Shown: in pieces, positions 1 through 10,550 of the stretch
How positions within the stretch are numbered: position 1 is the stretch's first letter
Layout of the letters: each line of letters starts with the position of its first letter
Assembly: GCA_000697055.1 (NCBI GenBank)
Contig: JNDT01001744.1
Span: 1 to 24,158, forward strand
DNA: 24,158 nt
Origin: Saksenaea vasiformis B4078
Taxonomy: Eukaryota; Mucoromycota; Mucoromycetes; Mucorales; Saksenaeaceae
Reading direction: 5' to 3'
Position numbers and translations under genes: made by a program
Notes under the pieces: model-generated
Told to the model about the DNA's origin: nothing
Databases searched by the model: none
Seen by the model: only the letters and a program-made list of their open reading frames with translations

Positions 1-722
1 ATTCGGCAATGGATCCGTAATAAGACTCCAACATCAAAATATAGATCTGATGACGATGAAAGGTGTCTTGGTCATTCTGACAAGCAGGAAGTGCTGAGCG
101 GGTTTATAACGGATCCACAAAAAAGAATGACTTACGCCTTCGATAGGTTCAGTCACTTTGTATGATCTGAACCCACGATCCGTATTGGGTCGAATCCGAT
201 TGAACCGCAAAAAGGAGAGGACTCCTTTGGTTACTCGACCTACCTCGGTGGGTGCCTATTACATTGATGTTCGGTGTAAAATGGAAGTAGAAGAAATGAA
301 GTTTTACCATGTCCGTGGACAGGAAATGAATGAAATCCGCATGATCTGCAAAGACTCGACGTCGGATAATTTTGTTAAAGAAACGTCCAGCTTGGAGTCT
401 CTTTCTCTCGACATAGTCTTGATCATCCATCCGCGCCGCTAGTGGGGGATCAGGTAGAGGCGGGACGACAACGGTGGGGAAGGCGTGGGTCAGTTTCTCG
501 TGCAACCAGCTAATCTGCTGGAATGATCGAAAAGCAGTGGGCATGACGAGCCCATGACTATTCATGTAATCAACAAGACCCTGCATAAAAAGAGGAATGT
601 TTAACATGACAAACTCTCATGTAGGTTCTATCGTTCTTTCGAACCTCGCCACCTAATACAAGCTTGAACTGGATAGTGTCTGTAGAGGCAGCAGCCTCGG
701 GCACAGCTAGAGTCAGCGCCAT
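1..722 (-). CDS. PX-BAR sorting nexin, C-terminally truncated by the window edge
   Basis: Probably a sorting nexin: a PX domain binds phosphoinositide on endosomes and a BAR-type helical region follows. The PX core is visible (RSFQQISWLHEKL, then VVPPLPDPP, then YVERKRLQAGRFFNKI). Exons on the minus strand: 308-590 (PX core), 136-255, and 1-76, which runs off the window. The introns 256-307 and 77-135 are GT-AG and keep the frame. The second donor is GTAAGT, and after it comes FHRHQIYILMLESYYGSIAE, typical of the segment entering the BAR helices. The first exon is less certain. An ATG at 722 opens a frame that joins 590 in phase either after GGCGAG (64-nt intron) or after ATGAGA (34-nt intron); the longer fits local intron sizes better. 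An AG at 728-729 after a T-rich tract suggests another exon upstream. The subfamily (Snx4, Vps17 or Snx41 type) is not resolved. Confidence 0.75.
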
Positions 723-1536
723 GGTGTCTGTACAAGACAAAATAATGAAGCAATGGAGATGAGAGAAGTGTTCAGCCAATCCAAGGCAATTTCAAAGAGA
801 AGGGAAAAAGCTGTTTTCTCGCAGGGAAAGCTTAACGTGGAGCAATCCACTCAAATCGCATACTTTGGTTCGGTCTTTGAAATCATTTTTTTCTCGTGGC
901 AAAGCAGTTGATGGACAACAGTTCAGATCTCATGATTAAGGAAACGGAGAAGAAATATTCAATTTCGAATCCTCACCATGCTTTATCTTTGATGTAAGAT
1001 AAAGGTCCCGTATCTACCCTTGTAATGTGTGTGTGAACTGCAGAAGGATCATGGGAAATAGTCGCAATGCCATGGGATCAGACGTATTGTATCGTCCATT
1101 TTTGTTACTTCGACCATAAAGATGATGAGAACTTCTCGGCAGAGGAATCTAGACCATCAAATGATATTCTGGGACGATTTTAAATTGATGAAACGTCAAG
1201 TTCTTACATGTAGCCATGTTAAGGTGCTGCTTCTTTTACTTATGCATCAACTGCTGGGGCAGGTAGTTCCAGAATCTAGAAAACAAACAAACGCAGAGCA
1301 GGACGAAAAAGAAAACCGTGTATAGAGAGCGCGCGCTTTTCCCAGTGTAAAAATAGTATCAGATTTTGAATACACATTCGCGTCATCCAACTATTACTTC
1401 GCGTTGACACCACCTCAATCCTGCGGTGAAAAGCAGTATAGTTTGGCGCAGAGAAGCAGATACCTTCACTTCCAAATCAAACACGTGTTGCACTGTTCCA
1501 TTGTAATAAGTTTCTCAACGTACCAACATGAAACGT

Positions 1537-1554
1537 CCCCGGTACGTACCGGGG
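1537..1554. repeat. 18-bp perfect palindrome
   Basis: CCCCGGTACGTACCGGGG is identical to its own reverse complement over all 18 bases and stops being symmetric just outside. It is far more GC-rich than the surrounding DNA. It lies in the gene-poor left region next to a coding-like frame (1577-1726). It could be a dimeric factor site or a remnant of a mobile element; nothing nearby decides between these. Confidence 0.6.
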
Positions 1555-4500
1555 TTGACTACACACACAGAAATTCATGTCTTTTTATGTACCGTTTGGA
1601 CCTCTGGTCGTTAAAGCAAGAAACTGGCCACTCCATGGAAGTCTTGAACAATTAGTGTATGAATTCGTTGCCAACTTATGTAAAAGTGGTTCTTCATGGA
1701 CGCAAAATTTACGTAGATCAGCGTAGAAGTTTGTTCGATAAACTGTAGCATCATGTTGACAGGACAATTACACAATCGGATACTGTTGGATATAATGTCA
1801 ATACGCTTATGATTGCAATACTGACACAGGTAACAGAACCCAGTTCAGTGGTGCTAAATGACAATGAAGTAGCATCTGTTTATATTGTTTTATTGAATGC
1901 ATCTTTACGCTACTCTATGTAACGTGTGGTACATCCGTGCCTTTAAATACGGACCATTTTTGGATGAAACCTTTCCTTACCTTCGGCACATTTTTACTGC
2001 TTCCGACAGAATATTGGGAAATCGATCACTGAAGCACTTTAATGCAAAACTGAGGTTATCCAGGCGCGAACTATTTCTTGGATTAACGCAAACGAACCAC
2101 TTCTTCACGTCAAGACGCATCGCTCTCCAGCGCTAAAATTTTTTGGCTTGAACGTCTCATAACATTTATCTGACGCAAACATGGATTCCAAATTTATTAT
2201 TTGTTCTTCTGTCTTCGTTATCGATATATGATGTACTTTTGCCGTTGTTTCTATTTAATCGGTCGCTTTATAATATATCTCCGAAACAGAATTCGCACAA
2301 GCGTCTCAGAGACGTCTTGGTGGTGGCTATGTGAGCTTAGGACCACAACAGCAGTTTGAAGCAGTGCAGGATCATCCTCCCTGCTCTGCTCATCTATAGT
2401 CAAATTAAAGATCCCATGAAGCGCCAAGCTTGCCCTTCAGAGGAAACTGAATATACCTGCTTACATGAACTTGATACTCGGTGAACAGGACGTTCTACAT
2501 CAGGATATCAGAATGTGCATACAGTTTAAGTATGCCCTGTGTCTTCTTTGGCATATTACTTTGGTGATTTCTGTTGAAGATGTTACTTTTTCATGATAGA
2601 TCACGAAAGTCTCCCACCTACATAATCATTCCAATGACGGTGAATACCCTCTTGCAACTTCCTTTTTCATAAAGTGGTAATAGCAAAGAGGCAGAAATAT
2701 GAGATATACAAGTGTAAGCCGCAGCCGCGAACTGACCATGCATGGAAAGCAGTGAACTATCCACAATTCTATACCATCAGCCAATTCCTCAGTCTAACCC
2801 GTCGACTGTTTCTATTTAGCTTCGTTCGTTGGAAACGCCGCTCTTGCCGTAGCACCGTAACTGAGTACGACGACCCTTGTTCTATGCTTCAATTTGTGGA
2901 TAATGGAGAGAGTATGGTTTGTGCATTGTGAGTTCGGTGATAGATGTGAAAATAGCAAATATGATGTTGGACTACATGTGCTTGTTGTTGCAACGATAGA
3001 ATTAATGGTGTCACAAATTGCAGCACGGTATTTGCACAAACGCTTGGACTGTACCATCTTAACACGGTTGGAACGTTACACCGCTTGCCAGCTCTCTGTG
3101 GAATCCCTCAAAAAGCACTAATTACTTGATTTTGAAGCAAATGAATGTAATTGCTAGAACGATTTCATGCTACCTAAACGCGGGTTCCGATTAATAGGAT
3201 TTCTTTTCCATTAGTAACAACGACGAGTTCAACGTTTGCACGGCCAATCGCAAGACTTAGAAGCAGTTATGTTGCCATGTCAGCATAATATTGAAGGCAT
3301 CGGATGCCTTATGCCTCATGTGCAAGTTAAAAGTTGAAAAAAAATTTAGGTAAGGTTTGCTACTTACGGATATCGAGCCCTATTAGCTGTTCGAGGATAT
3401 CAATTGGCTCTCGTCGCACGCGGCCATCATATGCCTGTACGTCTGATCAGAAGGGCTAGAACAAAACCTCCACATTGATTGTCGCCCTCGACAGTCACTG
3501 TAACGATATGGCTATCTCGTGGTATATTCTCATCAACAGCTGCAAATGTGATTCTCTGGTTTCGTGCCACTCACATTGATCCTGATTTTTTTTTACAACA
3601 CCCCAATGCCAACAGAATTGAACTGCTTGATAGAAATTAGCAGCGCGTTCTTGATAGCACGGTGTATACCTTACCTTTGTATATTCTATTGTGTATGTAA
3701 TAGAGCGAAAGCGTTTCTCGCCAAATGGATCTATTTATTTCCGCTGACACATGAAGGGTCTAACCGTAACGTGTAAGCGCTATTTTCTTAATTAAGCTAG
3801 ATCGAAGCGTTATCGACCTCCACGTTATCAAGTAGCTATCTTCCCCAGTAGCTTCTCCATCATTACTTGTAGTATTTGTCCTGGCTTGTATAAGTTATCG
3901 GACTCCCTTTCCCAGATTACTTGTTGATCGGCCCATCTCTTTATTTTCGTTTCAAGGCCGTCTTCCTTTGATACGCCATATGCACAGTCATTTATCTTTT
4001 CCTGTTTTGTGAAGTCTGTTCTCATAAGTGTATAATGGATACCTGTTATGCGTTGATGACAGATGGCCTCTCTTCCAAGCGCAATTGCCGTGTTATAACT
4101 ACTTTGTGAGCGCATGTGGAATAAGAAAAACTAATAAATGTGTGTCACTCAAATTGCTGACGCAGACAGTTAACTAATCCTATCTGTCAAACAATGCCCT
4201 AAATCCATGGTACTGATGGTGGAGGATGCGGTGATTAAGGCTACGTGGCCCCAGGTTTGTAGAGATCTGTGGAAGGGATAGTACTGTGCAAAATCATGAA
4301 AAAGAAATTCCTCAGATGAATTTGTGACGGACACAGATCCATGTGTGTGGGAGCGGGGAAGCGCAAAGCAGGAAGAGGCCCATCGGCAAGGTTCGCTTTG
4401 CATATGAAGCTATAATAAAAGTATGTTTGCGTGGAATACTGATGGTGTTTGGCGAGGCTAGAGTATGCGGATTGAAAAGATACAACGCGTGGCGCTTGCG

Positions 4501-5182
4501 AGAGTTAGCACATGCTATCATATTCACTGGTATATCAGTAGGGCCTATTCATAACCATCAGAAAGACATGGGAACGAGCGCGCCAAGGGTAGCTCTGTAA
4601 CTGAATTTTGAACAGCATGATAGGCTTTTCTAGAAGACTGTACTAGTCATGTTAACTTCTCGCTATGCCCCTACATTTGAGATTAGTCTGTTTCTAGACA
4701 CGTTTTATACTGTCATCAAAACGATTTCCAGCATTTCGGAACGTGTTACTTTGAGCTAAGTTGTTTCTCCTGATTTCAGGCACAACGTTTTGACAGAGCG
4801 GGTACCTGGAACGTGGCGTCTGTGTTTGATTCGGTGTCTGAAAGGAACGCTAGTTAAAGCCCTACGTAATGCATCAATGAAACAAGTTATGTGCCAAGCA
4901 TTTATCAATTTTTATGTTCTAATGGAAAATCGATCATTTCTTCTATCGAAAACCTACATCGTGCGCAGTTGCCTTGCTAATATTACCATGCTTGAACTTC
5001 CGTTCCGTGAATTCCACGTAATATGTGGTCTGTGGAACCAGCGCTACACATATTATAAACCTTCTTTTTTTATAGATATATCACTGGACTCCGCATCTTG
5101 AAGCAAAAAACCTACGTATTGATGTAAAACAACCTCTGGATAATGATTAATAGGTATATGTATTATTTCTCGACAGTATATC

Positions 5183-5205
5183 AAAAGAAAGAAAGAAAGA
5201 AAAGG
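5183..5205. repeat. GAAA-type microsatellite
   Basis: A short A-rich tract of tandem GAAA units lies about 80 bases downstream of the stop codon of the PAS gene. It is low complexity and carries no coding signal. Confidence 0.7.
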
Positions 5206-5287
5206 CACGCAAGGACGGGGGAGGGGAGTTGCATAGGCTATCTATGAGGGAATATTCATTCACAATGTTTCTGACAAAAGGGCAGGT

Positions 5288-6187
5288 TTACGAGAGTTTA
5301 CAGCATTTTGATGAAGAATGAGTCCCGGCAACTAACCATGATGATCGACGGTCGACCACACTGTTTAACCTGGTTGAATCTACCGTGGGGTGTGCGATCA
5401 ATCCTGTCCAGGCCAACACTTCAAACAGTCGGCGAAGTTCTGGTATAGAATTTGCTTCTTCTATAAGTAGGCGTATGAAAGAAGGGACATGGAACCATGC
5501 CTGTACAAAGATTACGAGCAGCTGGACGAGATGTTTGACGATGCCGGTAAGGAAATGAGGTTTTGTGTTGCAGAATTGCGGATGCTGCATTAGGGTTGTG
5601 TCAAAGACATTGCTGGTGGGGTGAATGAGGCAGATTAAGTCTTTGGATGTTGCAAGTACCATGAAACGAAAGCGTTTCCATGGGCCGTCAGCAGCATGAA
5701 AGTGACAGCGTAGGGTGAAGTTTGCGACAGTAGATTTGACGGCCTGGCTCAATTCTCTGCATAAGAGCAGGGTATCTTCCGGATGAACAAAGCGCATGAT
5801 GGGTAATCCAATGGACCCAGGACCAATGCAACTTCTGTCATTCGAAACGAGAGCATTTACAGTACCATACATCGATAATCGCATAATGGTTAGGTTACCC
5901 AAGGATGTGTTGTTGATGTGCTTGATGTTTTCAAGGTCAGTTACATCATGGCATATCATCTTTGTGTGGTCATTCTGTTCTCGATAAGTACAAACAACAA
6001 AGATCAATGGGGAGTTGTTTCTATAGTGAATTGGCGCAGCATAAAACAAGGAAGATTGTGAAGGTTCGATCTTGTTCCACACGGAGTCAATTGGTTCACC
6101 CATCGGATTGTAACCTAGGACATCGACCAATTTTGTTGATATAGCAATGACTTTTTGTGTATCATTATGGATGGTCAGCCAAGTCAT
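5288..6187 (-). CDS. Two-PAS-domain protein, intronless
   Basis: A single 299-codon frame on the minus strand with no need for introns. Residues 1-85 form a PAS fold: MTWLTIHND, then VDVLGYNPMGEPIDSVWNKI, then strands ending FVVCTYREQNDHTKMICHDV. A second PAS follows at about 97-190, with the typical helix entry FVHPEDTLLLCRELSQAV at 133-150 and closing strands WKRFRFMVLATSKDLICLIH. The last 95 residues form a helical tail (FIRLLIEEANSIPELRRLFE) that may be a partner-binding region. Neither PAS shows the GxNCRFLQ cysteine block of LOV photoreceptors, so a flavin light sensor is unlikely; a partner-binding or small-ligand role is inferred. PAS proteins starting like this are, as I recall, common in Mucorales, including white-collar relatives. 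No zinc finger is present. The ATG at 6187 is the first in frame. Confidence 0.75.
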   Translation of the reverse strand: MTWLTIHNDTQKVIAISTKLVDVLGYNPMGEPIDSVWNKIEPSQSSLFYAAPIHYRNNSPLIFVVCTYREQNDHTKMICHDVTDLENIKHINNTSLGNLTIMRLSMYGTVNALVSNDRSCIGPGSIGLPIMRFVHPEDTLLLCRELSQAVKSTVANFTLRCHFHAADGPWKRFRFMVLATSKDLICLIHPTSNVFDTTLMQHPQFCNTKPHFLTGIVKHLVQLLVIFVQAWFHVPSFIRLLIEEANSIPELRRLFEVLAWTGLIAHPTVDSTRLNSVVDRRSSWLVAGTHSSSKCCKLS

Positions 6188-7252
6188 GAATTTTTGTAAT
6201 GGACAAGTGGCGAAATGATATGTCTAGGATTTCATAGAACCGATATACGGGGGGAAGAATGAATAAAATAGATGCCCATTCTTTTTCTCCTTTTCCTAAA
6301 ATATAATTTTCTTTTTTGTCCCTTACATGTATGCTTGTATCAAAGTTATAGTGCGTGTGTGTGTGTGTTGTTTTGTGATACTTTTATTTAAATTGGTTTA
6401 ACATAGGTGTCATCTACACGATATAGTCATTTTAATGAATGGGAGAGATCACCATGGAATTTAGTGCAACCGGCATTTATTTACACTTTTGTACTTTTCT
6501 TCCTTAAACCTTCATCTGCAAAACCCATGTGACATGTTGATCTGTCGTGTGGTTGGTTTATTTTTCTTGTCTTTTAACGCCCAGGGGAGGAAGGAGAGGG
6601 GAGAAGAGAATGAGAATGAGACAAAGAGAGAGAAAAAAAAAAGAAAGAAAAAAGGGTTGCTTATTGTTGGTCACTATCATCTGGTAAACCTACTAAAAAA
6701 ACCATGCGCATGAAAAGCACACAAGTACACACACGTACACATACACAATGATCATGCAAGTGACAAAAAGTTGTCTAGACCCGTTGTCTGAACCGAAAGA
6801 ACGCAGTGGCCTAATCTCTTTTCCTTTTCTGGGGAACAAGCGTTTTTTTTTTTTTGGGGCTTGAACACAGACGAAAACTTTTGCCGGGATTAGGTTTAGA
6901 ACACCGAAACCACTGGTTGTTTGTTTTACTGCAAGTGAGCGAGTGAGAGAGACAGACAGACAGGCTTGTACCATGTCTCTCCGACAGTTCGGTTATAGCA
7001 ACTGTGCTACATGCTTATTTTACCACGATCATCTGAAAGGTAAATTCGTTGACTAAGTGGTATACACGTATTCTTTTTTATTTTCCAGATCAGTCACAGA
7101 AATAGGATACAAAAAGAGAGTATTAAGTTTACGGTGGGTGTGTGGAATATATACATCAATATATAAAAAATAAAAAAGAGAAGGGTTTGTTATCTACAGC
7201 GATATTCACAAAAAAAAGAAAAAGAGGAAGAGGGATTGATGTTCAACAAGTT
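6188..7252. other. Intergenic region with microsatellites
   Basis: About 1.06 kb between the PAS start and the cyclin stop, containing the PAS promoter and the cyclin 3' region. It holds a GT repeat near 6355, a purine-rich run at 6587-6655, an ACAC-rich segment at 6718-6748, a T run near 6844 and A-rich tracts at 7160-7225. The short open frames here translate into low-complexity peptides. I see no gene. Confidence 0.6.
6355..6368. repeat. GT dinucleotide repeat
   Basis: Seven consecutive GT units lie about 170 bases upstream of the PAS-gene start codon, inside its probable promoter. They extend an imperfect GT-rich stretch beginning at 6351. Confidence 0.8.
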
Positions 7253-7871
7253 TCATGAGTCCAAAACGTCTTCAATAAGATCCATTTCGAGTATTTTTCC
7301 ATAGATTGCCAAGTAGTCTTTGATTGATTCGACGTTAACAAAGAGATCGTATTTGATTAAACCCAAAAAACTTCGTTCCATTAAATTGACGTCTTTAGGT
7401 GTATAAACATAATTAACCATATCGGCAATGGCTTGACTCGTTAAACTTGAACCCGTTTCTGATAGGAATTTGGATGCTGTAAGAATGGCGGCAAGAAATA
7501 GTCGATAGGGAGTATCAATATCACCGCGAGCATGACGTGGTAAACTGGATTTCAGTCGTTGAAGATAAATTAAAGAAACGAGACAAACGCATGGAGGAAG
7601 TCTGGATCGTTTAAATACAGTGGCGATAAATTCGTTTAAAGGTGGTAAATGTTTTGCATTCATTTTCGATTGAACAAGACGTGTGGCTTTTTTTGAACAA
7701 GGAAGCAAAGAAGTGGCTGTATTAGTTGTAAAAGCTATAACAAATATAAAAAGAGAATATTAGTATATAGAATGATATATGAAGCTTTTCTTCTCTTTTT
7801 TTTTTTTTTTGCTTACATAAAAGAGCTTCTGGACTACGTGAACATACAGTTGGCGTAACAGGAATAACCAT
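7253..7871 (-). CDS. Pcl/Pho80-type cyclin
   Basis: A small cyclin, expected to activate a Pho85/CDK5-like kinase in G1 or nutrient control. Two exons on the minus strand: 7817-7871 (18 codons plus one base) and 7253-7734, joined over an intron at 7735-7816 with donor GTAAGC and acceptor TTATAG. The product is 178 aa. The cyclin box is clear: LPPCVCLVSLIYLQRLKSSL (helix 1), then TPYRLFLAAILTASKFLSE (helix 2), then DVNLMERSFLGLIKYDLFV (helices 4 and 5). The RLFLAAILTASKFL and NLMERSFLGLIKYDL blocks are typical of the Pcl1/Pcl2 group. The protein is little more than the cyclin box, shorter than yeast Pcl1, with no PEST-like tail. The ATG at 7871 is the only one that uses the splice site in frame. 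Upstream DNA is strongly pyrimidine-biased when read on the coding strand. Confidence 0.88.
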
Positions 7872-9315
7872 GGTAAAAAAAAGAAAAACAAGTGTAAAAA
7901 AGACGAGAAAGGGAAAATAAAAAAAAAGCAGGATGAATAGGTTATAAGAAAAAGGTTTTATATAAAAAAGGACTAACTGGAACAAAGGCGGGGGAAAAAA
8001 GGGTTGGGTTTTAAATGGACAGGGAGAAAATCTGTCAATGGTGTGTGGTTCTCGATCTTACACCAATAAGAATCATCCAGCTTATCTAACACCAACGGAT
8101 TTCCTTTACAAGCTCTGATCATCCCCGTCCTCTCTTTCTTTTTCTCTCTCTCACTATCTGTCTGTCTGTCTTTTTCCCCCCCTTCTTTTCTTTCTTTCAT
8201 CATATAATCATCATACAGTTGTTATAATCCCTTTTTTTATAATTCTCCTTGAAAATAATCCATGTGATCCCCATCTTCATTACTCTTTTCGGCAAGAATG
8301 TTCGACAGCTCCGCTGCGCAACGTGGTTGGTGATTCTTACTTTGGCAACCCTGTTGTGTGACACTTACTGCAGATTTCGCACCCTCTCTCTCTCCCCCCC
8401 CCGCTTCTCCGCCTTATCAACGCTAGGGAGCTTTTTTCCACTTTGTTAATCAAAAATCATAATCATAAGCATATCTATACTTTCCGTTATTATTTTTATT
8501 ATTATGTCATAGCAACCTTTTTCTTATCGAATCCCTCATTTTTCTTTTTCATAACCTTTCCCGGCTTTTTTGTTCACCGCAGCTAATTTTCAATAACCGC
8601 GTTCAAAAAAACCTTTTTTTTAAGCCGAATTCAAATCTTCCAATGATGATCGCTTTTTTACTTGTTGCGAATCCTAGGTGCATGTGTAGTATGTGTGACA
8701 TTAAAGAAAAGAAGGTCGAAAGTTGGCGCCACCGATGTTGAGACAATTGTTGGTTGGTTCCTTTACTTCCCCCAACTTTTCCAGAATGAATGAACTAGGT
8801 TCTAACCACAGATTGTACCTTTTTTTTTCTTTCCCCTTACCTTACTGCGACTGCATTAGGCGCAGTTGTTTGTTTAGATGACGCAAATGATATATGCAGG
8901 TTTGTGTCGTTTATAATCCTTCCCCGGTGCTAGAACGCTTAGCCGATCACATGGAAACAACCTCGTCAGTTTTTTCCGAATGAAAAATAATCAAACCCTC
9001 CGAATCTCCGACAACGACACATAGTTACCTCATAACAAACGACTTATGGCGCTTTCAAGCAGTTGAGGCAACTTTTGGGAACGTGCGTTTCCAAAAACAA
9101 AATGAAAGTCACGCGGGAATCCCAACTCTCTTCTTTGCCACAAGTATCTGTCCTGTCACTGGAACTCTCCCATGCGTGAGAATACAAACTACAGTTTCAG
9201 GGGAAACCTGTGTTCTATAAACATAATGAAAAACTTCACAGGCAGTGAATAAAGTTTTGCCAACGAAAAAAAAAAAAAAAGGAATACTGCAGAAAGCTCA
9301 ACTGAAAGCAGTAGC

Positions 9316-9336
9316 AGTAGTAGTAGTAGTAGTAGT
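9316..9336. repeat. AGT trinucleotide repeat
   Basis: Seven perfect AGT units, preceded by imperfect AGCAGT units from about 9308. Non-coding context, about 1.2 kb upstream of MMS19. Confidence 0.85.
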
Positions 9337-9616
9337 TTCACCATAAGCAAAAAAGCAATCACGATGGTACATTCACTTTTGACCTGGTATTTGGAAACTA
9401 ATTTCCATCACGTAACGTAGCGTGTTTATTCCTTGTGCATAAAGATACAGGTCATAATAATGCTAGTGATGCTGCGTACCGTAGCATGACACATCCATTT
9501 CTGCGCCTCATGTATCACGTTGAATGACAAGAGGGAGCCAATTCGTCAGTGCAAAACCATGGATAATTATACTTTGTATGCAAACTTCTGATCATCATAC
9601 TACGCCAATGTAGATC

Positions 9617-9640
9617 TTTCAAGTCATCTTTCAAGTCATC
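9617..9640. repeat. 12-bp tandem duplication
   Basis: TTTCAAGTCATC occurs twice in direct, adjacent copies, and a third, diverged, partial copy may follow. It has no coding context and is probably a simple slippage duplication. Confidence 0.7.
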
Positions 9641-10550
9641 CTTCATTGCATGACCGCCAGCTGATATTCGAGAGAAAAAGAAACAGCCGGTATAACCTTG
9701 ATGGATGTCATGTTCCACAACAAAGAAACAGGTGTGTTGGGTGTCAGTTATCTGTACCATTCATTCGATCCTCCGAGACCTATGTTGTCTATTTCGTACA
9801 CACGTGAAGATTCGGTGGAAAAGTGAAAGCAGAAAGGCTCACCGAGCGGGGTTTATGACAACAGCCCCACAAGATCAAGTTAGCCTATTTCAAATTTCCC
9901 TCCAATCTCGATATGAGGCCCATCCTATACACATGCAGTTCTTCCTACTTGTTTGTCGCGACTACGTTACATAGATGATATCTTCTTTTCAACATTACCG
10001 ATTCTGACGATATGAATAACCGGATAGCCAAGCAAAGATTTGTCTTCTAGGTTACCATCAACAAATAACCACCTGATATAACAGCGTGCCGTTCGAAGAG
10101 TCTTTCCATAACAAGCAAAAAAACACATCTAAAGGTTTACCATCATTTTGCAGAGGCCCATCTTTTGATGGCAAGCTGTTGCTATTCACTACGCTTCCCC
10201 AACATGCAGATCATCCTATGCATGAATTTCTTGCGATTTCTAGAGTGGTTTCATGAATGTCGCAGACGAATACTCTGAATAATAATGACTGGATAGTTGG
10301 TATATTACGCGTAAAAACAGCAAATCCCTCCCCCTTCGTCATCTTCTGAGTGATGTAATGCATGCTATTTTACGATGAAAAGATGTCTTGAAGTAACTCT
10401 CGTCGATTGGATAAGTTAGTCTCCTCGTAGCTGCTGTCAGCAGTGCTCCAATCGCGCGATCGATGTTCGGTATCTAATCGCAAAATTTATTCCCAGCGGG
10501 TGACTCCCTGATTTCCAGCAATCCTGGTGCGACAGACAACTGTACCAAAC

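Larger units (their letters stand above)
728..5287. other. 4.5-kb region without an intact recognisable gene
   Basis: No open frame here exceeds about 100 codons, and none assembles with plausible splice sites into a family I recognise. A few short frames look more protein-like than chance: plus 1577-1726, plus 1749-1922, minus 3430-3570 and minus 3828-4115 (95 codons). They could be exons of a decayed gene or element, or unrecognised small genes. No terminal inverted repeats, transposase or reverse-transcriptase motifs, tRNA or rRNA were seen. Landmarks are a GC-rich palindrome at 1537-1554 and a GAAA-type tract at 5183-5205. Confidence 0.5.
7872..10550. other. Gene-poor 2.7-kb spacer between divergent genes
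   Basis: The region separates the divergently transcribed cyclin and MMS19 genes and should hold both promoters. It is rich in homopolymer and low-complexity tracts: A-rich 7875-7930, CT-rich 8130-8200, T runs near 8235 and 8610-8625, a poly-A tract near 9267-9281, and an AGT triplet repeat. The open frames are under 90 codons and show no family features. No tRNA cloverleaf was recognised. Confidence 0.55.

Noticed and set aside
2674..3121. Overlapping plus-strand frames of 85 and 75 codons
   Set aside because: No motif, no convincing splice linking them, and a similar-sized minus frame overlaps; not enough to call a gene.
3294..3310. Inverted repeat AAGGCATC-G-GATGCCTT
   Set aside because: Eight-base arms with one-base spacer are expected occasionally by chance in 24 kb, and there is no T-run or gene end beside it.
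6693..6974. 93-codon minus-strand frame in the PAS-cyclin spacer
   Set aside because: Encodes low-complexity lysine and Val/Tyr/Cys runs from A-rich and ACAC repeats; no domain.
7973..8203. 76-codon minus-strand frame upstream of the cyclin
   Set aside because: First half is simple purine-rich repeat; no splice into the cyclin frame is needed because the cyclin exon 1 has its own ATG at 7871.
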